Shown: in pieces, positions 33,019 through 39,960 of the stretch
Numbering within the stretch: position 1 is the stretch's first letter
How the letters are laid out: each line of letters starts with the position of its first letter
Assembly: GCA_038211505.1 (NCBI GenBank)
Contig: JBBQVO010000005.1
Coordinates: 1-41,393 of the forward strand
DNA from: JBBQVO01 sp038211505
GTDB taxonomy: Bacteria; Chloroflexota; Dehalococcoidia; DSTF01; JACRBR01
Direction: 5' to 3'
Length of the DNA stretch: 41,393 nucleotides
The notes under the pieces: model-generated
The model's input: only the letters and a program-made list of their open reading frames with translations
The model's database searches: none
What the model was told of the DNA's origin: nothing
Translations under genes and position numbers: made by a program

Positions 33019-33231
33019 CTACCGCCGGATCCGCTGCCGCACCAGCGGCGACACCCGCCGCGCCGCCGACATCGCGAAGTTCGAGCGCTTGCCCGCCGGC
33101 ATCATCGCCACGATCGCCCACGGCAGTAGCTTGAACATCGTCCGCCGCACCGACGAAGGCCGCGCCCGCGCCGTGAACGTGTACCCGAACGGCAGCACAA
33201 TGCTCTTCTCGAAGATCGGATCCGTCGCCAT
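33019..33231 (-). CDS. small basic protein, function unknown
   Basis: A 70-residue frame from ATG 33231. It has very strong G/C bias at third positions on this strand and a mixed hydrophobic/basic composition (TDPIFEKSIVLPFGYTFTAR, then TMFKLLPWAIVAMMPAGKRS). There is a possible single hydrophobic stretch around residues 33-48. No ribosome site is obvious, and a poorer frame overlaps on the other strand. I do not recognise a family. Confidence 0.4.
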   Translation of the reverse strand: MATDPIFEKSIVLPFGYTFTARARPSSVRRTMFKLLPWAIVAMMPAGKRSNFAMSAARRVSPLVRQRIRR

Positions 33232-33278
33232 GCGCCCAGTGTAACGGAGAGCTGATCGCGGAGGCGATGCACGATCGT

Positions 33279-33812
33279 TCACGACCAGACGGCGTCGTCG
33301 TAGCCCGTGGCGTTGCGGAGGCGGGTGCCCGAGAACTCCATCGTCGAAGCGATGATGCGCCGCCAGAGTTCGATCAGCGATGGCGTGATCCGAAGCTCGA
33401 CGTTCGCGGCCGTAAGCGCCGCCAGCAGATCGCCGACAGGCTCGACACGGATCGGCGTCACGCCGACGCTGCTGATGCGGTGCCCGCTATCGTCGCCGCG
33501 CGCGGCAACAAACGTCGCCTCGGGCATCGTGTACCGGTAAAGCGTCGTCGTGCGGATGCGCTCGAGCCACGATGACTCGACGGCGATCACCATTCGCGCC
33601 TCGACGCCGCCGAAGAAGCGCTCCCGATCGGCGTCGGTCGTCCTGTCGCTCGGCCAGAAGCAGGCGCGCGGGCAATCGCGCGGCACGAAGTACATCGGCG
33701 CATGCCACTCGTCGATCGCCCAGACGACATCGGGTCGAAGATCCCGACCCGAAGGTGAGGGACGCGGCTCGAAGCGTGCGATGTTCGGTTCTTCGGAGAA
33801 GTGATAGAGCAT
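33279..33812 (-). CDS. DUF6886-like conserved protein
   Basis: 177 residues from the ATG at 33812. It begins MLYHFSEEPNIARFEPRP and carries VVWAIDEWHAPMYFVPRDCP, RTTTLYRYTMP and RLRNATGYDDAVW, a pattern conserved in a family of unknown function (DUF6886) found in soil bacteria. The HFSEEP and PRDCPR blocks recall proteins with an ADP-ribosyltransferase-like or RES-like fold, but that is only an impression. The frame is open 15 codons further upstream without family similarity. It is a single gene with no informative neighbours. Confidence 0.75.
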   Translation of the reverse strand: MLYHFSEEPNIARFEPRPSPSGRDLRPDVVWAIDEWHAPMYFVPRDCPRACFWPSDRTTDADRERFFGGVEARMVIAVESSWLERIRTTTLYRYTMPEATFVAARGDDSGHRISSVGVTPIRVEPVGDLLAALTAANVELRITPSLIELWRRIIASTMEFSGTRLRNATGYDDAVWS

Positions 33813-33890
33813 GGTGTGTTGGTCGTTGGTCGTTAGGGTGGCAGGGTCGCTAAACAAGTACGACTGTAGCGCCGGCGTTGTAAACCTGAT

Positions 33891-33914
33891 GTAGCGCGGG
33901 CGTTTCAGCCCGCG
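33891..33914 (+). repeat. GTAG-headed palindrome (REP-type), same subtype as the 11.7-kb cluster
   Basis: GTAG, then CGCGGGC-gtttca-GCCCGCG: identical in head, stem and loop to the copy at 11657-11680, 22 kb away. A partial relative, GTAGCGCCGGCG, lies at 33866. Confidence 0.7.
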
Positions 33915-34004
33915 TGGGGGACTAAGAACCCTCCCCGAACCTCACGCGAGTGATCCGTGCCGCAGTCACCTTAGGACATCGGTGTCCAATCCACGGTCGT
34001 GGAC

Positions 34005-34562
34005 TCACGATAACCGGCGGCCGGATGACCGGAGCAGGCCGGCGGTCGCGGTTAACGCGCCTGCGGCCGCCGTCAGAAGCACGACGGCCGCAAACAGCGC
34101 TCGCGCCGTGTTTTCCGGTCCGGCGCCGAGGTTGGCGAGCGGTGGCAGCCCCGATGGAGCGCGGCCATCGACTGTGTAGACGTAGCTGTTGGTGGCGATG
34201 TGGCCGGCGCTTTGCGCGCGCACGACGATGAAGCCGGGGCGGTAGAGCGGGAATGGAAACAGATCCTGGTTCACGGCGACCGGAAAGCTCCAGGTGCCAT
34301 CTCGCAGCACCGTCACGTCACGCTCGTGATAGACGGCGCCGTTGAAGCTCGCGCCAGGATGGGTGTCGGAGAAGCCGAAGGCGAGCGTGACGGTCTCGCC
34401 GGCCGTCCAGCCGGACTGGCCGACGGCCTGAAAACGCGACCCCGCTGCGCCTTGGGGTGGATCGATCAGCGGATCGCGGACTTCCTGTGCTGATGCCGCA
34501 TGGAGAGAAAGCGTCCACGCCAAAACGAGGACGATCGCGCAGGCTGAGCCGATCCACTTCAC
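34005..34562 (-). CDS. exported single-anchor protein with beta-sandwich outer domain
   Basis: 185 residues from a GTG (34560-34562) with GGGGGA upstream; a longer frame to 34670 is open but lacks coding character. Residues 1-27 are a signal peptide (WIGSACAIVLVLAWTLSLHA, then ASAQ). Residues 28-145 look like a beta-rich Ig-like domain (GSRFQAVGQSGWTAGETVTL, AVYHERDVTVLRDGTWSFPV). A C-terminal helix (about 152-175, ARALFAAVVLLTAAAGAL) is followed by RSSGRR, a typical membrane stop. It is therefore anchored outside the cell with the domain exposed. The function is unknown. Confidence 0.7.
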   Translation of the reverse strand: MKWIGSACAIVLVLAWTLSLHAASAQEVRDPLIDPPQGAAGSRFQAVGQSGWTAGETVTLAFGFSDTHPGASFNGAVYHERDVTVLRDGTWSFPVAVNQDLFPFPLYRPGFIVVRAQSAGHIATNSYVYTVDGRAPSGLPPLANLGAGPENTARALFAAVVLLTAAAGALTATAGLLRSSGRRLS

Positions 34563-34695
34563 CGCGTCCCCCGATCCACTTGCCCCCGCCGACGCGATGT
34601 TAGCACGTCCGCGCGTGGATGTAACCGCACGAGCGATGTTTATTTTTCGATCGGCGCCGCGCGCGGCCATCGCCAGATGATCGAGCGGTGGAACA

Positions 34696-34719
34696 GGGCG
34701 CGGCGAGCAGCGCCCCTAC
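34696..34719 (-). repeat. GTAG-headed palindrome (REP-type)
   Basis: On the minus strand GTAG-GGGCGC-tgctcgcc-GCGCCC. It lies between the PIG-L deacetylase gene and the anchored-protein gene, both on the minus strand. Confidence 0.55.
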
Positions 34720-34771
34720 ACCGACGATTCGATCGTAGAGCGCCGCATCATCGCCAGTTTCGGTGATCGGG

Positions 34772-35533
34772 CTAGCGGAAGAGGACGACGCGGCGGAAGC
34801 GCTCGGTATAGCGGCCGTCCTCGCCCTTCCAGCGATCGCGGACGAACTTGAGGAAGTCGCTATCGGCGTTCTCGGCGCCGAGGCCCTGGCTGACGTGGGC
34901 GTTCAGCGCGTGGATCTTCTGCTCGACGATGTCGCTGATGTCGACGTCGTAGTTGGCCTTCTCCGATCCCCAGATCAGGATCTCCTTCACGTTGTGCGTC
35001 TCGAGGCCCTCGGCGATCTGCTCCGGGAAGTTGAGGCGATCGCGCGCAGACGGGTAGATCGCGTCGACGGCGACCTGGCCGGTGCAGCGGTGATCCGAGT
35101 GGTTGACGAAGCTGTTGCGGACGATGTACGCCTCGGGGTCGTGTGTGAAGACCGCGTACGGCTTGAGCATGCGGATGTGACGGACGACGTCGCCGAGGAA
35201 CGGCCGCGTGTAGGTGAGCTCGCCGTCGACGTTGTCGAGAAAGAAGACGTCGCTGGCGCCGGCGCGGTGGGCGGCCTCGCGCTGCTCGTCGCGACGGATA
35301 CGGATCAGTTCTGCCGGATCCATGCCGGGATCTGCCGTGCCTTTGCTGCCGTCGGTGCAGACCAGGTAGTTGAACGTCCAGCCCTCTTTCGTCCAGAGAT
35401 ACGTCGTGCCGGCGGCGCCGAAATCGGCGTCGTCGGGGTGGGCGGCGATGACGAGGGCGGTCTTGTTATCCGTTTCTGGCGCGGTCACGGTCACTTCCTC
35501 ACTGGAGTACAGCGTCTCAAGGCTCGATGTCAT
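34772..35533 (-). CDS. PIG-L family deacetylase (LmbE-like)
   Basis: 253 residues from the ATG at 35533. The zinc-binding and catalytic motif AHPDDADFG is at residues 31-39 (His32, Asp34, Asp35), and the second metal ligand lies in NHSDHRCTG. The family removes N-acetyl groups from sugar-containing substrates such as GlcNAc-inositol (mycothiol), GlcNAc-malate (bacillithiol) or GlcNAc-PI; the substrate here is not known. The open frame continues well upstream, but that stretch overlaps the divergent stress-protein gene and is not conserved. No clear ribosome site is visible. It is monocistronic. Confidence 0.9.
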   Translation of the reverse strand: MTSSLETLYSSEEVTVTAPETDNKTALVIAAHPDDADFGAAGTTYLWTKEGWTFNYLVCTDGSKGTADPGMDPAELIRIRRDEQREAAHRAGASDVFFLDNVDGELTYTRPFLGDVVRHIRMLKPYAVFTHDPEAYIVRNSFVNHSDHRCTGQVAVDAIYPSARDRLNFPEQIAEGLETHNVKEILIWGSEKANYDVDISDIVEQKIHALNAHVSQGLGAENADSDFLKFVRDRWKGEDGRYTERFRRVVLFR

Positions 35534-35613
35534 GCGATCAGGGTAGCGGCTGCCGTCCGTTGTCGTGAGTGTCCGCCCATTGACGGAACGACCGCGTGAG
35601 GTAGCGCGTTCGG

Positions 35614-35641
35614 TTGCCGATACGGGTGCCCGTTCTATAAT
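35614..35641 (+). promoter_or_regulatory. strong sigma70-type promoter for the stress-protein/TrkA/pheA run
   Basis: TTGCCG (35614-35619), 16-bp spacer, TATAAT (35636-35641). The predicted start near 35648 is 16 nt before the ATG at 35664, which supports that start codon. It probably drives the genes through 38176. Confidence 0.7.
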
Positions 35642-35663
35642 GCCGAGACGCCTGGAGAGCCCG

Positions 35664-36143
35664 ATGCGGCCGGCGCGGAAAGTTTCAACTACTGTGGCAG
35701 CTCCTGACCCCACGGCCGGCGTACGGTCCATTCTCGTGGCCGTCGATGGCTCTCCGGCCAGCATGGACGCCGTCTCCCTCGCCTGTGCCATCGCCAAGCG
35801 GAACAAAGGTAAGGTGTACGCTGTACACGTGATCGAGGTGAAGCGCTCGCTTCCTCTCGATGCCGATCTGTCCGAAGAAGCGTCGTCGGGCGAGGATGTG
35901 CTGCTGCGGGCCGAGCGGACGGCGAACGAAGCTGACTTTCGCATCGAAGGCGAGCTGCTGCAGGCGCGGGAGGCCGGCCACGCGATCGTCGATGAGGCGA
36001 TGGAGCGCGGCGTCGACCTGATCCTGCTGGGTGCGGAGCACAAGGCGCCGCTGGGCGAGTATCAGATGGGGCGCCTGACGCAGTACGTCCTGCGGGCGGC
36101 GCCCTGTAACGTCTGGCTGTGGCGCCACCCCGTCCATGAGTGA
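35664..36143 (+). CDS. universal stress protein (UspA family)
   Basis: 159 residues from the ATG at 35664 (GGAGAG upstream; consistent with the promoter at 35614). The Usp fold is seen in RSILVAVDGSPASMDAVSLA and KVYAVHVIEV, and in GVDLILLGAEHKAPLGEYQM followed by GRLTQYVLRAAPCNVWLW. The usual ATP-binding G-x2-G-x9-GS motif is altered (GR in place of GS), so ATP binding is doubtful. It stands first in a run with two RCK potassium-channel-type proteins. Usp domains are common partners of K+ transport systems, and the KimA-like proteins in this window carry a related C-terminal domain. Confidence 0.88.
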   Translation: MRPARKVSTTVAAPDPTAGVRSILVAVDGSPASMDAVSLACAIAKRNKGKVYAVHVIEVKRSLPLDADLSEEASSGEDVLLRAERTANEADFRIEGELLQAREAGHAIVDEAMERGVDLILLGAEHKAPLGEYQMGRLTQYVLRAAPCNVWLWRHPVHE

Positions 36144-36164
36144 AGCGTCAGGCTGGGAGCTTAG

Positions 36165-36620
36165 ATGAAAGTCGTGATCATGGGCTGCGGCCGCGTCGGC
36201 GCGGCGCTGGCGACGGAGTTGAGCCGCGATGGCAACGAAGTGCTGGTGCTCGATGTTGAAGAGTCGGCATTTCGCCAGCTTCCCGACGATTTCGCCGGGA
36301 CGACGTTCGTCGGGAACGGCAATGACGTCGATGTGCTGGGCAAGGTGAAGGTCGCTGACTACGACGTCTTCGTGAGCGCGACGCGCGGCGACAACCGCAA
36401 CGTCATGGCGGCGCAGATGGCCAAGCACCTCTTCGGCGTGAAGATCGTCGCCAGCCGCGTCTTCGACCCGCTGCGCGAGGAGATGTACCGGAACATGGGG
36501 CTCCGCACGATCAATCCCACGCGCGTGCAGGCGAAGCGACTCAAGAAACTCATCGAGGCGCCGTCCGATGCGGCGGCGAACGAGTTGGTGACGGCGTTCA
36601 TGTCGCAGGAAGACGAGTGA
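36165..36620 (+). CDS. TrkA/KtrA-type RCK protein, N domain only
   Basis: A 151-residue Rossmann domain with the dinucleotide motif GCGRVG (7-12) and acidic Asp30 at the end of strand 2 (LVLDVEES), followed by SATRGDNRNVMAAQMAKH and IVASRVFDP, as in RCK_N. The TrkA_C domain is missing; only a short helical tail remains. Such proteins bind NAD(H) or ATP and gate Trk/Ktr potassium channels from the cytosolic side. GGGAG precedes the ATG. The next gene is a full RCK protein, and its alternative GTG start would overlap this stop by 4 bp, so the two are probably made together and may form mixed rings. Confidence 0.88.
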   Translation: MKVVIMGCGRVGAALATELSRDGNEVLVLDVEESAFRQLPDDFAGTTFVGNGNDVDVLGKVKVADYDVFVSATRGDNRNVMAAQMAKHLFGVKIVASRVFDPLREEMYRNMGLRTINPTRVQAKRLKKLIEAPSDAAANELVTAFMSQEDE

Positions 36621-36664
36621 CGGGCGAAGCACCCGCCAGCGGGCGCGCGCCGGACAAGGATCGC

Positions 36665-37345
36665 ATGTATATCATCGTTGTAGGCGGTGGCAAGGTCGGG
36701 TTCCATCTCGCGAAGGAGCTCGTCGATGCGAATCACGAAGTGCTGATCATCGAAGAGGATTCGCAGAAGGCGCGCGAGATCGCCGACGAGCTGGGCGACA
36801 TCGTGCTCGATGGCGACGGCTGTGAGGCGAGCGTGCTCGAAAAAGCGGGCACGAGCCGCGCCGACATGCTGCTCGCCGTCACCGGCGAGGATCAGGACAA
36901 TCTGGTCGCCTGCCAGGTCGCCAAGCAGCGCTTCAACGTCGCGCGCACCGTCGCCCGCATCAACAATCCGACGAACGAAGAGCTCTTCCGCAAGCTGGAG
37001 GTCGACATCACCGTCAGCGCGACGTCGGCGATCATGTCGCACATCGAGCCGGAGCTGCCGACGCACCATCTCGTGTCGCTGATGCGTTTGAAGGGGACGG
37101 GGCTCGAGCTAGTCGAAGTGCGCATCCCCGATGACTCGCGCGTCGTCGGGCAGCCCGTGAAGTCGATCCTGCTGCCATTCCAGTCGCTGATTGCGCTCGT
37201 CGTCGGCGAAGACGGCCAGCCGAAAGTGCCGACAGGCGAGACGATGCTGCATGCCGGCGATGAGATCGTCGCGGTGACGATGCACGAGACCGAAGAGCAA
37301 CTCCGCGACGCATTGATGTCTCCCCCCGCCGTCCGCAGCTTCTGA
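36665..37345 (+). CDS. TrkA/KtrA-type RCK protein (RCK_N + RCK_C)
   Basis: 226 residues. The NAD-binding motif GGGKVG is at 7-12, with Glu/Asp in LIIEEDSQKA, and VTGEDQDNLVACQVAKQRFN and ARINNPTNEELF follow. The C-terminal TrkA_C domain (about 145-222) has VEVRIPDDSRVVGQPVKS and HAGDEIVAV. The ATG at 36665 begins directly with the family's MYIIVVGGGKVG and has AAGGA 4 bp upstream. A GTG at 36617 overlapping the previous stop would add 16 polar residues and is the alternative. It regulates a Trk/Ktr potassium channel; no TrkH/KtrB gene is in the window. Confidence 0.92.
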   Translation: MYIIVVGGGKVGFHLAKELVDANHEVLIIEEDSQKAREIADELGDIVLDGDGCEASVLEKAGTSRADMLLAVTGEDQDNLVACQVAKQRFNVARTVARINNPTNEELFRKLEVDITVSATSAIMSHIEPELPTHHLVSLMRLKGTGLELVEVRIPDDSRVVGQPVKSILLPFQSLIALVVGEDGQPKVPTGETMLHAGDEIVAVTMHETEEQLRDALMSPPAVRSF

Positions 37346-38176
37346 GTGGATACCCCAAACCGCGTCGGCTATCTCGGCCCCGCCGGGACGAACACGGAAG
37401 TTGCCGCGATGCGCTTCTACCCGTCGGCCGCGCACGTGCCCTTCGCCACGTTTACCGAGGCCGCGCGAGCGGTCGAGGCGGGCGACGTCGATGCCGCGCT
37501 CGTCGCGATCGAGAACAGCCTCCAGGGCAGCGTGACCGAGACCGTCGACCTCCTCGTCCGTGACGAAGGACTCTCGATCTGCGGCGAGATTGTGCTGCCG
37601 ATCGAGCACTGCCTGATGGTGCAGCCGGGGATGGAGCGCGACGCGATCCGCGTCATCTACTCGCACCCGCAATCGCTCGGCCAGTGCCGCCGCTACCTTG
37701 AGTCGAAGTTCGCCCAGGCGCGGACTGAGGCGGCGCTCTCGAATGCCGAAGCGGTGGCGGTGATGATGCGGACGGCTGACGCCGCGGCGATCGCCCCCGC
37801 GCGCGCGGCCGACATCTACGGCGCAGAGATCATCGAGCGCGGCATCCAGGACTCGGATCTGAACAAGACGCGGTTTGTGGCGATCGCGCGTGAAGGTGCC
37901 GCACCGACGGGCCGCGACAAGACGTCGCTGGCGTTCGGCGTCGCGCACGACAGGCCGGGCACGCTCGTCAGCGTGCTGCACGAGTTCGCCGACCGCTCGA
38001 TCAACCTGACGAAGATCGAATCACGGCCGTCCGGCGGCGAACTCGGCGTCTACATCTTCCTCATCGACGTCGAGGGGCATCGCGACGACGCGCTGGTCGA
38101 GCAGGCGCTGGCGGCGGTGCGCGAGCAGTCGAACTTCTTCAAGGTGTTCGGCTCGTATCCGGTGTGGGTGGAGTAG
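37346..38176 (+). CDS. pheA: prephenate dehydratase
   Basis: A 276-residue stand-alone prephenate dehydratase: PDT domain (about 6-180) with YLGPAGTNTEVAA, AIENSLQGSVTETVDLL and the catalytic TRF motif (Thr175-Arg-Phe in NKTRF), then an ACT domain (about 194-272) with RPGTLVSVL and ESRPSGGELG, the phenylalanine feedback site. It turns prephenate into phenylpyruvate in phenylalanine synthesis. There is no chorismate mutase domain. The GTG start follows the TrkA stop with no gap (TGAGTG), so it is translated with the potassium genes, an odd metabolic partner. Confidence 0.95.
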   Translation: MDTPNRVGYLGPAGTNTEVAAMRFYPSAAHVPFATFTEAARAVEAGDVDAALVAIENSLQGSVTETVDLLVRDEGLSICGEIVLPIEHCLMVQPGMERDAIRVIYSHPQSLGQCRRYLESKFAQARTEAALSNAEAVAVMMRTADAAAIAPARAADIYGAEIIERGIQDSDLNKTRFVAIAREGAAPTGRDKTSLAFGVAHDRPGTLVSVLHEFADRSINLTKIESRPSGGELGVYIFLIDVEGHRDDALVEQALAAVREQSNFFKVFGSYPVWVE

Positions 38177-38182
38177 GCGCCG

Positions 38183-38674
38183 CTACGGCGCGCTGTGCCG
38201 GTCACGATGGCGCGCGGCGTTCCATGCCGCTTCGAGCGCCTCGAAGTGATCGCGCATCGCGTCTTTTGGCGCCGGCCGATCCCACGGCGCCTCGCCGACA
38301 AGCAACTGGAAGTACCATCCATCGTTGCCAATCTGGAAAAGCGGCGTCATTGAGAACGCAGGCTCCCACTTGTGCAAGCGCGTGACCTCCGCGAGACCGA
38401 ACCGAATCGTTCTGGTTAGGGGAATGTGCCTCATCCGTCGCGCTGGGGTCGGAGCGGCATCTGTTAGGAACGCGAAGGCGCTCCGAATCCACGACAAATG
38501 CGCGTCCGGCAGCGGGTCAAAGCGTAGCGATTCGAATGCGATCGTCATCCGCGCCACTCGTCCGGTGCCAACATGACGTGCACCGGGCGTGTTGGGGTAG
38601 AACGCCTGCAAACTCGATTGTAGCGAAACCGCGTCAGTCCTTAAGACTTGTCCGTCATCGCGGTTGCTCTCCAT
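38183..38674 (-). CDS. conserved-type protein of unknown function, coupled to CoA-transferase genes
   Basis: 163 residues if started at the ATG that shares TGATG with the upstream CoA-transferase stop (38672-38676). A later Met at 38548 (MTIAFESLRF) is an alternative that would give about 121 residues. Features are LRFDPLPDAHLSWIRSAFAF, then RTIRFGLAEVTRLHKWEPAF and FQIGNDGWYFQLLVGEAPWD: an alpha/beta soluble protein with many Trp and Phe. No family was recognised. The 3' end faces pheA 6 bp away with no terminator between. Confidence 0.6.
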   Translation of the reverse strand: MESNRDDGQVLRTDAVSLQSSLQAFYPNTPGARHVGTGRVARMTIAFESLRFDPLPDAHLSWIRSAFAFLTDAAPTPARRMRHIPLTRTIRFGLAEVTRLHKWEPAFSMTPLFQIGNDGWYFQLLVGEAPWDRPAPKDAMRDHFEALEAAWNAARHRDRHSAP

Positions 38675-39960
38675 CACGAATGCACGCCGGCGCTCGGTTC
38701 GCGGGCGGTGACGCCTTCGGCTTCGAGCGCGGCGATCTCGGCCTCAGTCAGACCGAGGAGGTCCTGCAAGACCCAATCGTTGTGCTCGCCAAACATCGGC
38801 GGCGGGACGCGAACGTGCGCGGGCGTACGCGACATGCGCCACGTCGGGCCGTCCATGTCCCACGTGCCGGCTTCGGTGTGCGAAACGCTCTCCCAGAAGC
38901 CGCGGGCGCGCAAGTTCTCGTCTTCCATCAGGGCTTTGATCTTGAGGATCGGCGCGGCTGAGACGCCGGCCGCTTGCATCGCGTGAGCGGCGTCGCGCTG
39001 CGATCGCATGCGCGTCCACTCGGCGATCATCGTGTCGAGCTCATCGTGATGGAGGAGGCGCGAGACGTCGTCGGCGAAGCGCGGATCGCACGCGACCTCC
39101 GGCTGTCCGATCGCGGCGCAGAGAGCGGCGAACTCCGCGTCCGAGCCGGCTGATATCGCCACCCATTCGTCGTCGGTCACGCACGGATAGACGCCCTGAA
39201 CGCGCGAGACGTGGCGGTTGCCGAGGCTCTCGCCGACGTCGCCGTCCATCTGGTAGCCGAGGACGTACTCGCCGATGTTGCCGATCATCGCCTCCCACTG
39301 CGCCACCTCGACGTGCTGCCCCTCGCCGGTCTCGCGGCGGTGGTGCAGGGCGGCGAGCGCGGCGGCGGCGGCGAGCGCGCCGGCGTTCGGATCGCCGTAG
39401 GCGATCGGCGACGTGTGCGGGCCGTCTCCCGGGTAACCGCTGATCGAGACGAGGCCGGCGAGCTGCTCGACGTTCGTGCCGTAGGCAACGTGATGCGCTT
39501 CCGGGCCGCTCTTGCCGTGGCTGGGCATCGAAACGAGGATGATGGCGGGCTTCACGGCGCGTAGATCGTCGTAGTCCATGCGCAGCTTGCCGATCACGTC
39601 CGCGCGGTAGTTCTCGAATACGAGGTCGGACATCGCGACGAGACGAAGCGCCAGCTCGCGACCGCGTTCGGATTGCAGGTCGAGCGTGATGCCGTATTTG
39701 TTGCGGTTGTTGTGGTTGAAGTACGCCGAGCGGTTCCACCAGCCGGGCGGCGGCCCGCTGAGGAAGTGCAGCGAGCGCAGCATGTCCCACGATCGCGCCG
39801 ACTCGACCTTGATCACCTCCGCGCCCATATCGGCAAGCAGCCGTGTCGCCGACGGCCCCGCCCAGACCATCGTCAGGTCCAGAATGCGGATGCCGTGCAG
39901 CGGCAGGCCGGCGTCGCTGTTGGATGTCGGATGTTGGATGTTGGAGGCGATCGAGGTCAT
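38674..39960 (-). CDS. family III (CaiB/BaiF) CoA-transferase with catalytic Asp
   Basis: A 428-residue class III CoA-transferase. The N-terminal block LHGIRILDLTMVWAGPSATR and LLADMGAEVIKVE, the middle AYGDPNAGALAAAAALAALH, and GEGQHVEVAQWEA are typical. Asp190 in AYGDPNAG sits where formyl-CoA transferase has its catalytic Asp, which carries the acyl-CoA intermediate. It would move CoA between organic acids; the substrates are unknown. The first 16 residues (SNIQHPTSNS) are encoded by a short tandem repeat and are not conserved. The start overlaps the stop of the neighbouring CoA-transferase by 4 bp (ATGA), so the two are probably made together, possibly as a hetero-oligomer as in SmtAB or BbsEF. 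Confidence 0.9.
   Translation of the reverse strand: MTSIASNIQHPTSNSDAGLPLHGIRILDLTMVWAGPSATRLLADMGAEVIKVESARSWDMLRSLHFLSGPPPGWWNRSAYFNHNNRNKYGITLDLQSERGRELALRLVAMSDLVFENYRADVIGKLRMDYDDLRAVKPAIILVSMPSHGKSGPEAHHVAYGTNVEQLAGLVSISGYPGDGPHTSPIAYGDPNAGALAAAAALAALHHRRETGEGQHVEVAQWEAMIGNIGEYVLGYQMDGDVGESLGNRHVSRVQGVYPCVTDDEWVAISAGSDAEFAALCAAIGQPEVACDPRFADDVSRLLHHDELDTMIAEWTRMRSQRDAAHAMQAAGVSAAPILKIKALMEDENLRARGFWESVSHTEAGTWDMDGPTWRMSRTPAHVRVPPPMFGEHNDWVLQDLLGLTEAEIAALEAEGVTAREPSAGVHS
39918..39945. repeat. short tandem repeat (TTGGATG type) at the start of a CoA-transferase gene
   Basis: About four units of GGATGTT/GGATGTC in a row, within codons 6-15 of the CoA-transferase gene. The text resembles a dispersed intergenic repeat, so the coding start may have been extended into it. 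Confidence 0.5.

Noticed and set aside
35534..36043. Long N-terminal extension of the PIG-L deacetylase to 423 residues
   Set aside because: The extra frame lies antisense over the promoter and first half of the universal stress protein gene and shows no domain; the family normally starts close before AHPDD.
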